A stretch of DNA of 59,737 nucleotides from JBKCUA01 sp046318675 (GCA_046318675.1 JBKCUA010000028.1:1-59737), one strand, 5' to 3'. Shown: positions 8,255-18,044, numbered from the stretch's first letter. Program-made: numbers and translations. The notes: generated by a model from the sequence alone, not told the origin.

Positions 8255-10831
8255 CTATTTCTTCCCTCTAGCCTTCTTCTTCGGCGCGGCTGTCCCTTTT
8301 TTCTTGGCACTCTTTTTTTCCGGTGGTTCTTTCGCGTTGGCCAGTAAGTCCACGGCGTTCTCCAGACTTACGTCATCGGGCTTGACGCCTTTCATGAGGG
8401 GCACCGACGCCTTGCCCATGTAGAGCAGCCAGCGGAAGCCTTTCTTTTGAAGGATAATCGGCTTTTTCGTGTGGGGGTGCAGGCCAAGTTCCCGGCGGTT
8501 GCGGGCGGCACGCTCTATTCCCTCGGCCATGAGGGTGACGGCGCGGTTGAGGCCAAGGGTGAGGATGTCATCATCCTTGCCTACCCGGGCGTAGGTGCTG
8601 CCCATCTTCAGGTAGGGACCAAAAGGCCCAACCCCGGCGATGATCATCTCCCCCGTGTCGGGGTAGAGGCCGATGTCGCGGGGCAGGGAGAGCAAGGAGA
8701 TGGCTTTTTCATGGGTGAGCTGGCTGGTGTCCGTGCCCTTGGGCAGGGCGGCGCGGCGCGGCTTGCCGCCGCCATTGATGTCTGCCGCCTCCAGGTACAT
8801 CCCGTAGGGGCCTTTCTTAATGACAATCGTGCCGCCGGTTTTGGGATCAGTGCCCAGATTAACGGGGGTAGCCGCACCTTCTTCCCCGGCGTGGGCACCT
8901 TCGCTGATGGCCGCCTGTAGAGGTTTGGTGAAGCTGCATTCCGGGTAATGATTGCACCCTAAAAAGGCACCGAATTTACCAAGACGCAGACCTAGACGCC
9001 CGGTGCTGCAGGTCGGGCAGGCGCGGGGATCGCTGCCGTCCGCCCGTGGCGGAAATAACAACGGCGTCAGCTTTTCATCGAGCACGTTAATCACATCGGT
9101 AATCTTCAGGTCTTTGGTGCCATCCACCGACGCCTTGAAATCTTTCCAGAATCGGGCAAGCACCGTTCGCCATTGTTCTTCGCCTGCGGAGACGGCATCG
9201 AGTTCTTCCTCCAGTGCGGCGGTAAACCCGTATTCCACATAGCGTTCAAAAAAGCTGGCTAAGAAGGCGGTGACGAGGCGACCGCGCTCTTGCGGGATAA
9301 AGCGCTTTTTCTCCAGCACAACGTATTGCCGATCCTTGAGGACTTGCAGAACGCTGGCATAAGTGGACGGACGGCCAATGCCCAGTTCTTCCATTTTTTT
9401 TACCAAGCTGGCTTCGGTGTAACGGGGCGGGGGCTGGGTGAAATGCTGTTCGGGCAGGGTCTCACGCAGGGGCGTGGCCTCGTTTTCTTTTAAAGCCGGC
9501 AAGCGGCGGTTCTCATCCGTATCGTCGAGATCGTCGGTGCTTTCAAAATAAACCTTGAGGAACCCATCAAAGATCACGGTGCTGCCCGTGGCACTGAAAT
9601 GATGCTTGCCGTCGGTGCTGGCCAAATCCGCCGTGACGCGATCGAGGGTCGCGCTTTCCATTTGGCAGGCGATGGTGCGCTTCCAGATGAGTTCATAGAG
9701 CTTGGCCTGCGCCTCGCTCAACCCCCGGGCAACCTGTTGGGGCAGGCGCGCCAAATCCGTGGGGCGAATGGCCTCGTGGGCTTCTTGAGCGTTTCGGAGT
9801 TTGCTTTTATACACCCGTGGTGCGTCGGGGACATAAGCCGTGCCATATATTTTTTCGATGGTTTTGCGTGCGCTGGCAATGGCTTCCCCGGCGAGAGTCA
9901 CGCCGTCGGTACGCATATAGGTGATAAGGCCGACGGTCTCCCCGGCGATTTCAATGCCCTCATACAATTCTTGGGCAATCCGCATGGTTTGGGAGGCAGA
10001 AAAGCCAAGCTTTCTTGCGGCTTCTTGTTGTAGGGTTGAGGTCATGAACGGCGGGGCAGGGTGACGCTTAACCTGTTTGCGTTCGATGCTCGCAACAGTA
10101 TAGTGTGCGGCGGCGACGGTTTTAACGGCGGTCTTGGCGGCTGCCTCATTGGTTAAGGAGAACTTCTCCAGCTTTTTGCCGTCCAGCACCCGGAGGTTGG
10201 CAAGGAATTCCTCCCCCGCGCTGGTGTTGAACCTTCCGGCAATCGTCCAGAATTCTTCGGAGCGGAAGCGTTCGATTTCCTCTTCGCGTTCGCAGACGAG
10301 GCGCAAGGCCACGGATTGCACCCGCCCGGCACTGCGTGCCCCTGGCAGCTTGCGCCACAACACGGGGGACAGGTTAAAGCCCACCAGATAATCCAACGCC
10401 CGGCGGGCAAGATAGGCGTCCACTAAATCCTGATTGACGGGGCGGGGATGGGCAACGGCGTCCTGGATAGCTTTTTTGGTGATTTCATGAAAGGCAATGC
10501 GACCGACGGTGATACCTTTGAGGGCGCCCCGCTGCTGCAAAATATCGTGGACGTGCCAAGAGATTGCTTCTCCTTCTCTGTCCGGGTCAGTGGCGAGGTA
10601 GAGGGTTTTCGCGCCCTTGAGGGCTTTGGCGATATCGCGGATGCGGGCTTCGCCCCGGCCTTCTACTTCCCATAACATATTGAAATTATGCTCCGGATCG
10701 ACGGAACCATTTTTCGCCGGCAAGTCGCGCACATGGCCATAGCTCGCTAAGACTGTATAGTCCTTGCCGAGGTATTTATTAATGGTTTTGGCCTTGGCAG
10801 GCGATTCGACGACGACGACATGGGTGCTCAT
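8255..10831 (-). CDS. topA: DNA topoisomerase I
   Basis: 858-residue type IA topoisomerase that relaxes negative supercoils. It contains the TOPRIM domain (VVVESPAKAKTI at 6-17, metal-binding TDPDREGE at 81-88), the catalytic Tyr305 in GLITYMRTDG, and a C4 zinc finger (CPTCSTGRLGLRLGKFGAF, then CNHYPEC) near residues 610-640. Glycine-rich topoisomerase repeats follow, and the tail is lysine-rich (KKSAKKKG). Length and order are normal for alphaproteobacteria. Confidence 0.97.
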   Translation of the reverse strand: MSTHVVVVESPAKAKTINKYLGKDYTVLASYGHVRDLPAKNGSVDPEHNFNMLWEVEGRGEARIRDIAKALKGAKTLYLATDPDREGEAISWHVHDILQQRGALKGITVGRIAFHEITKKAIQDAVAHPRPVNQDLVDAYLARRALDYLVGFNLSPVLWRKLPGARSAGRVQSVALRLVCEREEEIERFRSEEFWTIAGRFNTSAGEEFLANLRVLDGKKLEKFSLTNEAAAKTAVKTVAAAHYTVASIERKQVKRHPAPPFMTSTLQQEAARKLGFSASQTMRIAQELYEGIEIAGETVGLITYMRTDGVTLAGEAIASARKTIEKIYGTAYVPDAPRVYKSKLRNAQEAHEAIRPTDLARLPQQVARGLSEAQAKLYELIWKRTIACQMESATLDRVTADLASTDGKHHFSATGSTVIFDGFLKVYFESTDDLDDTDENRRLPALKENEATPLRETLPEQHFTQPPPRYTEASLVKKMEELGIGRPSTYASVLQVLKDRQYVVLEKKRFIPQERGRLVTAFLASFFERYVEYGFTAALEEELDAVSAGEEQWRTVLARFWKDFKASVDGTKDLKITDVINVLDEKLTPLLFPPRADGSDPRACPTCSTGRLGLRLGKFGAFLGCNHYPECSFTKPLQAAISEGAHAGEEGAATPVNLGTDPKTGGTIVIKKGPYGMYLEAADINGGGKPRRAALPKGTDTSQLTHEKAISLLSLPRDIGLYPDTGEMIIAGVGPFGPYLKMGSTYARVGKDDDILTLGLNRAVTLMAEGIERAARNRRELGLHPHTKKPIILQKKGFRWLLYMGKASVPLMKGVKPDDVSLENAVDLLANAKEPPEKKSAKKKGTAAPKKKARGKK

Positions 10832-10926
10832 AATGAGGCGATATAGAGGGGGTGATGGTAAAAATCATCTTAATAATGCATGGGGGTGGTTAATCGTTGT
10901 AAATGTCCTTGTTGCTTACAGCATCG

Positions 10927-11688
10927 CTAATAGCCAATCACCGCCGCGCGCGGAATCTTGCGAATCAACCGGAAATTGCAGGCGCGTCCGGTGATGGAAT
11001 AGTATCGATCATCAAACATGCCGAAGAGAATTTCTTCTTGTGTTGATGCTGGTAGTTTAATTAAGGGTTGTTTACATTCTTTTTTATAGGAATAAAGTTC
11101 CAACCGTGGCGAACTTGTGTCGCTTTGACGCCAATGCACAGCAGGGTTGAATTCTAAAGTTTTTAGGTTGAACATAGAAGTAGGGTAATAATTTTTACCC
11201 ATTTTATCAATTGTGTACTCACGAATTGTTTTACACGAAAAACGATGGGAGTTTTGTATATTTAACCGCTGACATTGATAAGCAGTACCCTTAATTTGAG
11301 CTGGAAGGTAGGTTTCTTCTTTGATGTATGCATCTTTGCCGAGATAGTAAATATCGTTATCATTAAAGCGTATATCGCTATTTTTGTCTACACATCGAAC
11401 AGGATCAGAGATAACAAAGACATTGTCTGTAATATCTTTTATACTGGCATCGTAAGGTGTTAAACACCCTCCTGCCTCTTTAACAAAATCTTTTGTGTAG
11501 GGCGTTAACGCATCATCAGCGACACTTATTCCCACAATTCCCTGATAGACTATGTAGAGTGGCAATATAGCAATAAGCACAGGAATTGATTCTGGGTTTT
11601 TTTTCCCATTTTCAATCAATTCACAGCTGCTGAGAAGCCCTGCAATACACAGCATGATTATAAAAGCTTTTGGCAATTTCATGAACAT
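10927..11688 (-). CDS. Putative lipoprotein, function unknown
   Basis: From the ATG at 11688 (or one two codons later) the product starts with MFMKLPKAFIIMLCIAGLL followed by SSCELIENG. This is a lipoprotein signal peptide with a lipobox cysteine, predicting attachment to the periplasmic face of a membrane. A second hydrophobic stretch (PVLIAILPLYIVYQGIVG) follows. The rest has several cysteines and no recognised domain. The open frame extends upstream to 11757, but that overlaps the preceding small gene and lacks a signal. It lies 7 bp after that small gene. Confidence 0.6.
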   Translation of the reverse strand: MFMKLPKAFIIMLCIAGLLSSCELIENGKKNPESIPVLIAILPLYIVYQGIVGISVADDALTPYTKDFVKEAGGCLTPYDASIKDITDNVFVISDPVRCVDKNSDIRFNDNDIYYLGKDAYIKEETYLPAQIKGTAYQCQRLNIQNSHRFSCKTIREYTIDKMGKNYYPTSMFNLKTLEFNPAVHWRQSDTSSPRLELYSYKKECKQPLIKLPASTQEEILFGMFDDRYYSITGRACNFRLIRKIPRAAVIGY

Positions 11689-11695
11689 ACCCCGG

Positions 11696-11860
11696 CTAAT
11701 CTTCATAAGCATCTTTTTGATGTTTGATCGTGCTGCCCCAAGCGTCTTCGTGGGCAATTAGAGTGTGAGTACGGCTCTCATCATCACGACGTTCCGCCAG
11801 TGCCGATAATGCTGCATCAAGTTTTAATGCAGCATTGATACGAGGGTTCAGGGTTAACAT
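11696..11860 (-). CDS. Small hypothetical protein
   Basis: 54-residue charged soluble protein starting at the ATG at 11860 (MLTLNPRINAALKLDAAL); an in-frame start 14 codons upstream is possible. The middle (SALAERRDDESR) is predicted helical. I recognise no family. Its stop lies 7 bp before the putative lipoprotein, suggesting a two-gene operon. An R1 element begins just upstream (11928). Confidence 0.4.
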   Translation of the reverse strand: MLTLNPRINAALKLDAALSALAERRDDESRTHTLIAHEDAWGSTIKHQKDAYED

Positions 11861-11927
11861 ACTATTTCGCCATAAGTAACTGCATAATATTATATTTTTC
11901 ATTAATCGTCAATCACAAACGCGCAAT

Positions 11928-12073
11928 GGGCACCTCTATTAACCCATTTATAGGGATGAGTGGCTCTGATCGGCTAGGCGAGCAAACGTAAGCGTACTCA
12001 AACGTACGTGCGGATTGCGAGCATAGACCTTACGACGCCAATCGCCCTAGAAATGAGGTTAATAGAGGTGCCC
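11928..12073. repeat. R1 miniature inverted-repeat element, intact copy
   Basis: 146 bp bounded by perfect inverted repeats GGGCACCTCTATTAACC and GGTTAATAGAGGTGCCC. It is the cleanest copy of the family and has no open frame of note. Other copies or pieces are at 82-365, 8190-8205, 24933-24975, 31209-31314 and 56951-57126. No clear target-site duplication is visible at its edges. Confidence 0.85.
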
Positions 12074-12097
12074 TTATATTTAACACAGAGCGTCAAG

Positions 12098-12445
12098 CTA
12101 CCCCCACACCACTAATCCCCACACCACTATCATTTGCACTATGGCTAGTAGCACTGCCGCGCTTGCCACATCTTTGGCTTTCTTCGACAAGGGGTGCCAG
12201 TCCGGGGAAAGACGATCCACCAGCGTTTCAATGGCCGTGTTGATCAGTTCGATCATGAGCACCAGCAAGACACTGGAAATCAGGATGGCTTTTTGCAGGG
12301 CACTTTGCCCCAGCCACATTGCCGCGGGAATAAGGATTGCCGCCAGGGCTACCTCCAGACGAAAGGCCACTTCCGAGGTAAACGCGGCTTTGAGACCGGA
12401 TAGGGCATACCCCAATGCTTTGTATAGTTTAACCAGCATCATCAC
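12098..12445 (-). CDS. dgkA: Diacylglycerol kinase (DgkA)
   Basis: 115-residue integral membrane enzyme that phosphorylates diacylglycerol, recycling lipid from envelope glycan synthesis. Three hydrophobic helices are visible, with the signature ELINTAIETLVDRLSP followed by KDVASAAVLLA. The small trimeric DgkA family is normally 115-125 residues. Its ATG overlaps the mltA stop codon by 4 bp, making it the last gene of the cysI-mltA-dgkA operon. Confidence 0.93.
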   Translation of the reverse strand: MMMLVKLYKALGYALSGLKAAFTSEVAFRLEVALAAILIPAAMWLGQSALQKAILISSVLLVLMIELINTAIETLVDRLSPDWHPLSKKAKDVASAAVLLAIVQMIVVWGLVVWG

Positions 12446-13575
12446 TCCCTTGGTAGCAGTACGTAGATTGCCCCCTCATGGCGCATGGCCCCGGCCCTAG
12501 CTTCGGCCAGTGCCCCTTCGCCCCAGAACACATCGCCGCGCACCACGCCGCGAATCGCCGCCCCGGTATCGTGGGTTATCATCATCCGCTCGATCCCGCC
12601 GGGCAGCTTCGCGTCGCCGGGAATATCCACCCACACCGGCATCCCGTAGCTCCAAAATTTAGGATCAATAGCCAAACTTCGCTGGGGAACAAGGGCTACC
12701 CCTGCTGCGCCTTTGGGAGCTTTTAGGCGATCTTTTTGAAAGAAAATGTACGAGGCATTCTGGTGCAGGACGGCGTCCCGTTGGCGTGGGGGTACCGAGG
12801 CCAGCCAGGCGCGGATACTGGCCATAGAAACCTGATCCGGCTTGAGTGCGCCCTTCTCGATAAGAACCTTGCCAATGGCGGTGTAGGGATGCCCGTTACG
12901 CCCGGCAAATCTCAGGTGCAATCGCCGCCCGTCGGGCAGTACGGCAAACCCCGAACCCTGTACCTGTAGAAAAAACACGTCCACAGGGTCTTTTGCCCAC
13001 ACTAACACTTCGGCTTTATCGCTCAAGGCTCCGGTATCAATGGCAGCGCGGCTGGGGTAGTCCTGCCATTTGCCGCCTACCCAGCGACCCCAGCGGCTGC
13101 TCCCTGCTGTGTCCTGTCGTTCGCTTAAATCTTTGGGGCGGCCATATACGGGAATTTTATAGATGGCGTCTTTTTTAAGAGAGGCGGGAAAGCTGGGCAG
13201 GTAATACCCGGTAAACAGGCCGGGGCTGGGGGTGGCATCCTGCACACGGTGGGGCGCAAAGGCGGCCTCAAGGGCTGTTTTTGCATCCGCTGCATTGAGG
13301 CGGCGGCACGCTTTGGTAAAGGCATCGGTGCGGTTTAGCCCCGCGGTTTTGGCCACAAGGCCGGAGGGTTTTTTGTCGAGCAGGGTACGGCAGGATGTTA
13401 GGATTGCCTCACGGGCTTCGGTGTGGTTTTCAGCCTCCCAACCGGGCAAATCGCTGAACGCAACAGGGGTAAGGTTAATAGGGGCGGGTTGCTGGGGAGG
13501 GGAAGGAGGTGCGGTGCAGGAGGTGAAAAAGAGACAGAGCCATAAAATGGGGCTAGTCCAGATAAGCATCCTCAT
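12442..13575 (-). CDS. mltA: Membrane-bound lytic murein transglycosylase A
   Basis: 377-residue lipoprotein that cleaves peptidoglycan glycan strands, forming 1,6-anhydro ends. A signal peptide with a lipobox (LFFTSC) opens the protein. The MltA barrel follows (GLFTGYYLPSFPAS, VDVFFLQVQGSG), and the C-terminal 3D domain has the catalytic-type aspartates in HDTGAAIRGVVRGDVFWG. It overlaps cysI upstream and dgkA downstream by 4 bp each (ATGA), so it is translated as part of one operon. Confidence 0.93.
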   Translation of the reverse strand: MRMLIWTSPILWLCLFFTSCTAPPSPPQQPAPINLTPVAFSDLPGWEAENHTEAREAILTSCRTLLDKKPSGLVAKTAGLNRTDAFTKACRRLNAADAKTALEAAFAPHRVQDATPSPGLFTGYYLPSFPASLKKDAIYKIPVYGRPKDLSERQDTAGSSRWGRWVGGKWQDYPSRAAIDTGALSDKAEVLVWAKDPVDVFFLQVQGSGFAVLPDGRRLHLRFAGRNGHPYTAIGKVLIEKGALKPDQVSMASIRAWLASVPPRQRDAVLHQNASYIFFQKDRLKAPKGAAGVALVPQRSLAIDPKFWSYGMPVWVDIPGDAKLPGGIERMMITHDTGAAIRGVVRGDVFWGEGALAEARAGAMRHEGAIYVLLPRE

Positions 13576-15266
13576 GCTTCACACACCACTTTCAACGCCT
13601 CTGCCCCCAGCCGCTGACAGAAATCGGCAAAGCTCTCTTGAGCCTTTTTCCCCGTATCGTATGCGCCAAAGACCTTCCCCAGCGTTGGGGCGATTTTATC
13701 CTCGGCAAGCTTATCCAGCACCTTGACGTTGAGGCGTGTGCCCTCAAAATCGCCGCCCAGGTACAAGGCATAAAACCCCGGCATCCGACCCACCAGGCCA
13801 ATTTCCCCGGCGTACGGACGGGCGCAGCCGTTGGGGCAGCCGGTAATACGAATGGAAATATTCTGGTTCTGCAAGCCGTAGGGCTGCATGGCGGCCTCAA
13901 TACTGGCAACCATCGGCTCTTTCACCCGTTCGGCCTCGGTCAGGGCAAGCCCGCACGTCGGCAGAGCAGGGCATGCCATGGCCCAGCGGCTCACCACCGA
14001 TTGATCGCTGGCAAACGGTAGCTGATAGTGCCGCAACAACGCTTCCACCTTCGAGCGATCCGCTGCGACAATATTAGTAAGGAGAATATCTTGGTTGGGG
14101 GTCAGCACCGGATCAACCTTGAACTGCTGCACAACCTCCCGTAGAGCCGTGCGCCATTGCGCCCCGCCGGGGACATCCTTGATGCGGCCACTAGAGAGCG
14201 GCAGGCCAAAGTACCACTTCCCGTCGCCCTGCTCATGCCAGCCCATGTGATCCACCACGACAAACGCCGGCATGGGGCGGGCGGGCTGCATCGCCTCACC
14301 ATAATGTTCGGCCAGTTTTTCCAAAACCCAGGCGTTGCCCTTTTCCTGCACCAGATATTTCAGGCGGGCGTGCTTGCGATCCGTGCGATCGCCATAATCA
14401 CGTTGCATCGTCACCACGGCCCTGACCCCGCGCACAAGGTTTTCCGGCTCCACAAACACCAGCGGCGTTGCCAACCGCGGGTACGTCGCCGCCTTGTTGT
14501 GGGTCATCCCTAAACCGCCGCCCAAGGCGAGGTTAAACCCAACCAGTTTGTCCGCCTCAAACAACGCCAGCACCGCCAGATCGTTGGTGAGCAAATCCAC
14601 GCTGTTGTCTTCCGGGAACCCAACGCCAATCTTGAATTTGCGCGGCAGGTAGGTTTTGCCGTAGAGCGGCTCAACCACCTCTTCGTCCGTCAGGACAGGC
14701 TCCCCCTTCACCCAGATTTCGGCGTAGGCCTTGGTGCGGGGGGTAAGCTCCCGCGCCAGTAAATCCGTCGTCTCCCGACACACGCGGTGACGGGTATCGT
14801 TAATCGGGGCGGGATTGCTGGTAATATTCCGCACCACATCGCCGCAGGCGGACAGGGTGGTCAAGGCAATCAAGCGAATTTCCGCAATGGCATCCTTGAG
14901 GTTGCCCTTGGTAATGCAGTGGTATTGAATCGCCTGACGGGTGGTAACCCGCAGGGTGCCGTTGGCGTGGCTGTCGGCCAGTTCATCAAGGCGCAGGTAC
15001 TGATCCGCCGTCAGGCGTCCGCCGGGAATGGCGATGCGGGTCATGTACTCATATTCTTTATCGAGGCCCTGCTGCTTGCGCGCCGTCGCCGTGTCGCGGT
15101 TAAAACCCTCATATATCCCGTGGAATTTGAGCAATTGATACCCGGTTTCATCAAGGCACGCCTTGGAGGTATCGGCCAGATCGGCGGCAATCATGCCGCG
15201 CAGGCCTTTACTTTGAATCTTCATGCCCTCAACAGGCGATAGTTTTACAGGAGGCGCATCAGTCAT
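13572..15266 (-). CDS. cysI: Sulfite reductase haemoprotein subunit (CysI-type)
   Basis: 564-residue siroheme and 4Fe-4S protein that reduces sulfite to sulfide for cysteine synthesis. The cluster-siroheme ligands are the cysteines in ACPALPTCGLAL and TGCPNGCARPY near residues 430-480. Two ferredoxin-like half domains precede them (THNK near LGGGLGMTHNK). A ferredoxin-dependent sulfite or nitrite reductase is the alternative, but length and motifs fit CysI. No cysJ flavoprotein gene is adjacent. First gene of the overlapped operon with mltA and dgkA. Confidence 0.9.
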   Translation of the reverse strand: MTDAPPVKLSPVEGMKIQSKGLRGMIAADLADTSKACLDETGYQLLKFHGIYEGFNRDTATARKQQGLDKEYEYMTRIAIPGGRLTADQYLRLDELADSHANGTLRVTTRQAIQYHCITKGNLKDAIAEIRLIALTTLSACGDVVRNITSNPAPINDTRHRVCRETTDLLARELTPRTKAYAEIWVKGEPVLTDEEVVEPLYGKTYLPRKFKIGVGFPEDNSVDLLTNDLAVLALFEADKLVGFNLALGGGLGMTHNKAATYPRLATPLVFVEPENLVRGVRAVVTMQRDYGDRTDRKHARLKYLVQEKGNAWVLEKLAEHYGEAMQPARPMPAFVVVDHMGWHEQGDGKWYFGLPLSSGRIKDVPGGAQWRTALREVVQQFKVDPVLTPNQDILLTNIVAADRSKVEALLRHYQLPFASDQSVVSRWAMACPALPTCGLALTEAERVKEPMVASIEAAMQPYGLQNQNISIRITGCPNGCARPYAGEIGLVGRMPGFYALYLGGDFEGTRLNVKVLDKLAEDKIAPTLGKVFGAYDTGKKAQESFADFCQRLGAEALKVVCEA

Positions 15267-15294
15267 AAAAATACTCTACAACAGAAAAAAAGCG

Positions 15295-15365
15295 AGCGGG
15301 TGAAGGGAATCGAACCCTCACGACCAGCTTGGAAGGCTGGAGTTCTACCATTGAACTACACCCGC
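15295..15365 (-). tRNA. tRNA-Gly (anticodon TCC)
   Basis: The minus strand folds as a cloverleaf. The acceptor stem pairs GCGGGTG with CACCCGC, the D-arm holds TAGTTCAATGGTAGAA, the anticodon stem CCAGC/GCTGG encloses a loop with TCC, and the T-arm contains GGTTCGATTCC. Length is about 71 nt; CCA is not encoded. It lies just upstream of cysI on the same strand. Confidence 0.95.
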
Positions 15366-15448
15366 ACAGGGGTACTATAAGGCCAGAAAATATGAGGCGT
15401 GTACAGGAAAATGTGAAGACTTAAGTGTTTACCGCGTGCCATAATTAA

Positions 15449-15916
15449 CTAATCAAAAGCCGTTTCGTTTTTGATTTTTTTTATTTTTGTATGACCTTGA
15501 CGGACTAAGATAATACCAATAACGAGGGATACGAAGCTAATAAAGATGCACACCCATGCGTAATATGTCCATGTCTCTATCGTTTCTTTTTGTATTTGTA
15601 TCTGATTTATTGCCAAATCCTTAAATATACCAATCGCAAAGCTCAAACATCCAGTTGTAATAGAGAACGCGATAGCAACAAATGCACCTATGCCGTATAA
15701 TTCCCCAAGCTCTGCTTCTGATATAGGAAAACACTTCGGTTGGCGTTTCCCATATTTAGGCTCAATAGAGCTTCCCCTCTTCCCACGCCCTTTACCCGCA
15801 GAACCACCTGCCGCTGTATTCCCTGCGGATGCACCGCTTCCTCCGGCCAACCCATCAGGTGCTTGTTGAGGTGAAGTTGGTGTAGATGCTGCCGCTTGGG
15901 GTGCTGTGATTGCCAT
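15449..15916 (-). CDS. Hypothetical membrane protein
   Basis: 155 residues. The N-terminal 55 are low complexity, rich in Ala, Gly, Ser and Pro, ending in basic GKGRGKRG. Two hydrophobic segments follow, ELYGIGAFVAIAFSITTG (about 69-95) and YYAWVCIFISFVSLVIGIIL (about 117-138). No family is recognised. It follows the 97-residue gene upstream by one base, so they probably form a pair. Confidence 0.55.
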   Translation of the reverse strand: MAITAPQAAASTPTSPQQAPDGLAGGSGASAGNTAAGGSAGKGRGKRGSSIEPKYGKRQPKCFPISEAELGELYGIGAFVAIAFSITTGCLSFAIGIFKDLAINQIQIQKETIETWTYYAWVCIFISFVSLVIGIILVRQGHTKIKKIKNETAFD

Positions 15917-15917
15917 A

Positions 15918-16211
15918 TTAATCGCTGGCCTTGTCTTCTAACGATACTCCTAAATTTTGAAGTGCAGTCTGAAGAAGTTTATAAAGAGATATGGTGTCTT
16001 CTATATTCAGGGCTACAGCACAGCGATATGTGGGAGAGAATTCCACTGCAAACTGTTCGCCAAAGGCTAGTCTTATACCGTTAGTGCTCCAATTGAGAAC
16101 AAAACGATTCGCAACTACCGTCGGAATTTCGTATGCTCTTTGCATTTCCTCTGTTCCTACCGCAAATGGATTTGGCGGAGGCGAGTCTTGATTTTCCGAT
16201 TTCATGCCCAT
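15918..16211 (-). CDS. Hypothetical protein (DUF3467-like in appearance)
   Basis: 97 residues. The central part PTVVANRFVLNWSTNGIRLAFGEQ resembles small bacterial proteins of the DUF3467 type, by memory only. There is no signal peptide or membrane segment. An AGGAAA ribosome-binding site precedes the ATG at 16211; a second ATG lies two codons downstream. It is upstream of and nearly contiguous with the membrane protein gene. Confidence 0.5.
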   Translation of the reverse strand: MGMKSENQDSPPPNPFAVGTEEMQRAYEIPTVVANRFVLNWSTNGIRLAFGEQFAVEFSPTYRCAVALNIEDTISLYKLLQTALQNLGVSLEDKASD

Positions 16212-16358
16212 TGTATATTTTTCCTATTCTGTTAGTAGAGTAATAGTCTGCTCTAAACAGAGCCTTTATGTCAATACATACATACCTGTAGGGGATTAAC
16301 GCCTCTGTTTCAGGTAACTGCTCGATGGCTTGAGTACTTTTAATAAATCCAGCCCCTA

Positions 16359-17954
16359 TCAAGCCTTTACCTGAACCTCCCTTCCTTCCCCCACCCCCCT
16401 CGGCGTCACCCCCACCACGCTGGCCCCCGGAAAAAGGCGCAGGGCCTCTACCACCAAGGGATCGGCCAGCACCCATTGTTCAGCCGTCTTGCGTTCTTTC
16501 GCGCTGGCTTCGGCGAGGCTGACGGCTCCGGCGGTTTCCGCCACCGTCACCACCCACCGGGTGCCCGTATGGCGGAGCAGGAACTGGGCAAGCTGTCCCG
16601 GCAACGTCGGCGACGCGCCGGCCAGCAAGGCAATCTCCAGCAGCGGCGGGGCAAATTTCTGCACCGCCACACTATGACGCAAATGGTAGGCGAGGTTCCC
16701 CTCCCGCTGAGCCTCGGCCAAGGTGATGAGTTCGGCAAACTGGGTGGGGGCCGATGTTGCTGCGGGGCTTTTGATGGGTGGCACTGCTGGTGCAGCGACA
16801 CTAGGCATTGGGGCCTTGAGCAGCTCCTCCGGCGTGGGCAGGTTGCCGACATAGCACAGGCGGATCAGGATCATCTCCGCCGCTTGGAGACTGTTTTCCG
16901 CCAGGCGGATTTCCTCATACCCGTGCAACACGATTTGCCACGCCCGGGTCAGTATCGGCACGGTGTAGGTTGCCGCTAGGCTGGCAATGGCCTGACGCTC
17001 GCCTTCGGGAAGGCCGCTGTGATCGGCCAAATTCGGGGCCACCCGGGCGCGGCTGGCGGCGTGGACGGCGCTGAGCATATCCTTGAGCAGCAGCAACGGC
17101 TCCACCCCATGGCGGTACAGCGTCTCCAACTGTTCCAAGCACGGCGCCACCCGCCCGGCCAGGGCGTGGTGCAGCAGGTCATAGGCCGCCAGCGCGTCCC
17201 CCCGGCCCAGCATCTCAAAGGCCAGTGCCCCCGTCACCTGACCGCCCTCCCCGGCTAAGGCCAAGGCTTGATCTAGCAAAGATAAGCCGTCCCGCACCGA
17301 TCCCTCGGCGGCCCGGGCAAGGGCAGCGGCGGCATCGTTATCCAGCGTTGCCCCCTCTTTCCCGGCAATGAGGGTCAAATGCTCGGCCAGCGCGGCGGGG
17401 CTGAGGCGGGCGAGATCAAACCGCTGGCACCGGGATAAAATCGTCACCGGGACTTTGTGAATATCCGTGGTGGCAAACAGGAAGGTGACATGGGCGGGGG
17501 GTTCTTCCAAGGTTTTCAGCAGCGCGTTGAACGCCGCCGTTGAGAGCATGTGCACCTCATCAATAATGTACACCTTGCGCCGGCCTTGGGTGGGGGTGTA
17601 GCGCACCTGGGCAAGAATATCCTCCCGCATGGCGTCCACCCCGGTGTGGCTGGCCGCGTCGATCTCCAGCACGTCGAGGTGGCGATCGTCGGTAATGGCA
17701 ACGCACTGGGGGCAGACGCCGCAGGGGGTAATGGTTGGCTTGGTCAACGTTCCTTCAGCCCCCACGCAGTTTAGTGCTTTGGCAATAATCCGCGCCGTGG
17801 TGGTTTTTCCCACACCCCGCACCCCGGTGAACATATACGCCTGCGCGATACGATCTTGAGCAAAGGCGTTGCGAAAGGTGCGGACAACAACATCTTGCCC
17901 TACCAGATCATCAAAAGTCTGCGGGCGGTATTTACGGGCAAGGGCGCGGTACAT
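16359..17954 (-). CDS. dnaX: DNA polymerase III subunits tau/gamma
   Basis: 531-residue clamp-loader ATPase. The start is set at the ATG 17954 because it yields the canonical MYRALARKYRPQTFDDLVGQ; the longer open frame upstream is not conserved. Walker A is GVRGVGKT (44-51), zinc ligands are Cys63, Cys78, Cys81 and Cys84, Walker B is IIDEVHML, and the sensor and arginine-finger region contains TILSRCQRFDL. The C-terminal third is Ala/Pro-rich linker and tau-like domain. The protein is shorter than many tau proteins, and no slippery run marking an early gamma end was noticed. Confidence 0.96.
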   Translation of the reverse strand: MYRALARKYRPQTFDDLVGQDVVVRTFRNAFAQDRIAQAYMFTGVRGVGKTTTARIIAKALNCVGAEGTLTKPTITPCGVCPQCVAITDDRHLDVLEIDAASHTGVDAMREDILAQVRYTPTQGRRKVYIIDEVHMLSTAAFNALLKTLEEPPAHVTFLFATTDIHKVPVTILSRCQRFDLARLSPAALAEHLTLIAGKEGATLDNDAAAALARAAEGSVRDGLSLLDQALALAGEGGQVTGALAFEMLGRGDALAAYDLLHHALAGRVAPCLEQLETLYRHGVEPLLLLKDMLSAVHAASRARVAPNLADHSGLPEGERQAIASLAATYTVPILTRAWQIVLHGYEEIRLAENSLQAAEMILIRLCYVGNLPTPEELLKAPMPSVAAPAVPPIKSPAATSAPTQFAELITLAEAQREGNLAYHLRHSVAVQKFAPPLLEIALLAGASPTLPGQLAQFLLRHTGTRWVVTVAETAGAVSLAEASAKERKTAEQWVLADPLVVEALRLFPGASVVGVTPRGVGEGREVQVKA

Positions 17955-18044
17955 GGGGCTAAACTGGCGGGGCGCGGGGTGGGCGTCAAGAGGGGGTTTG
18001 GGGGGGGTGATTTTGGCTTTACATATAAGACTAAGTCTGGTACT

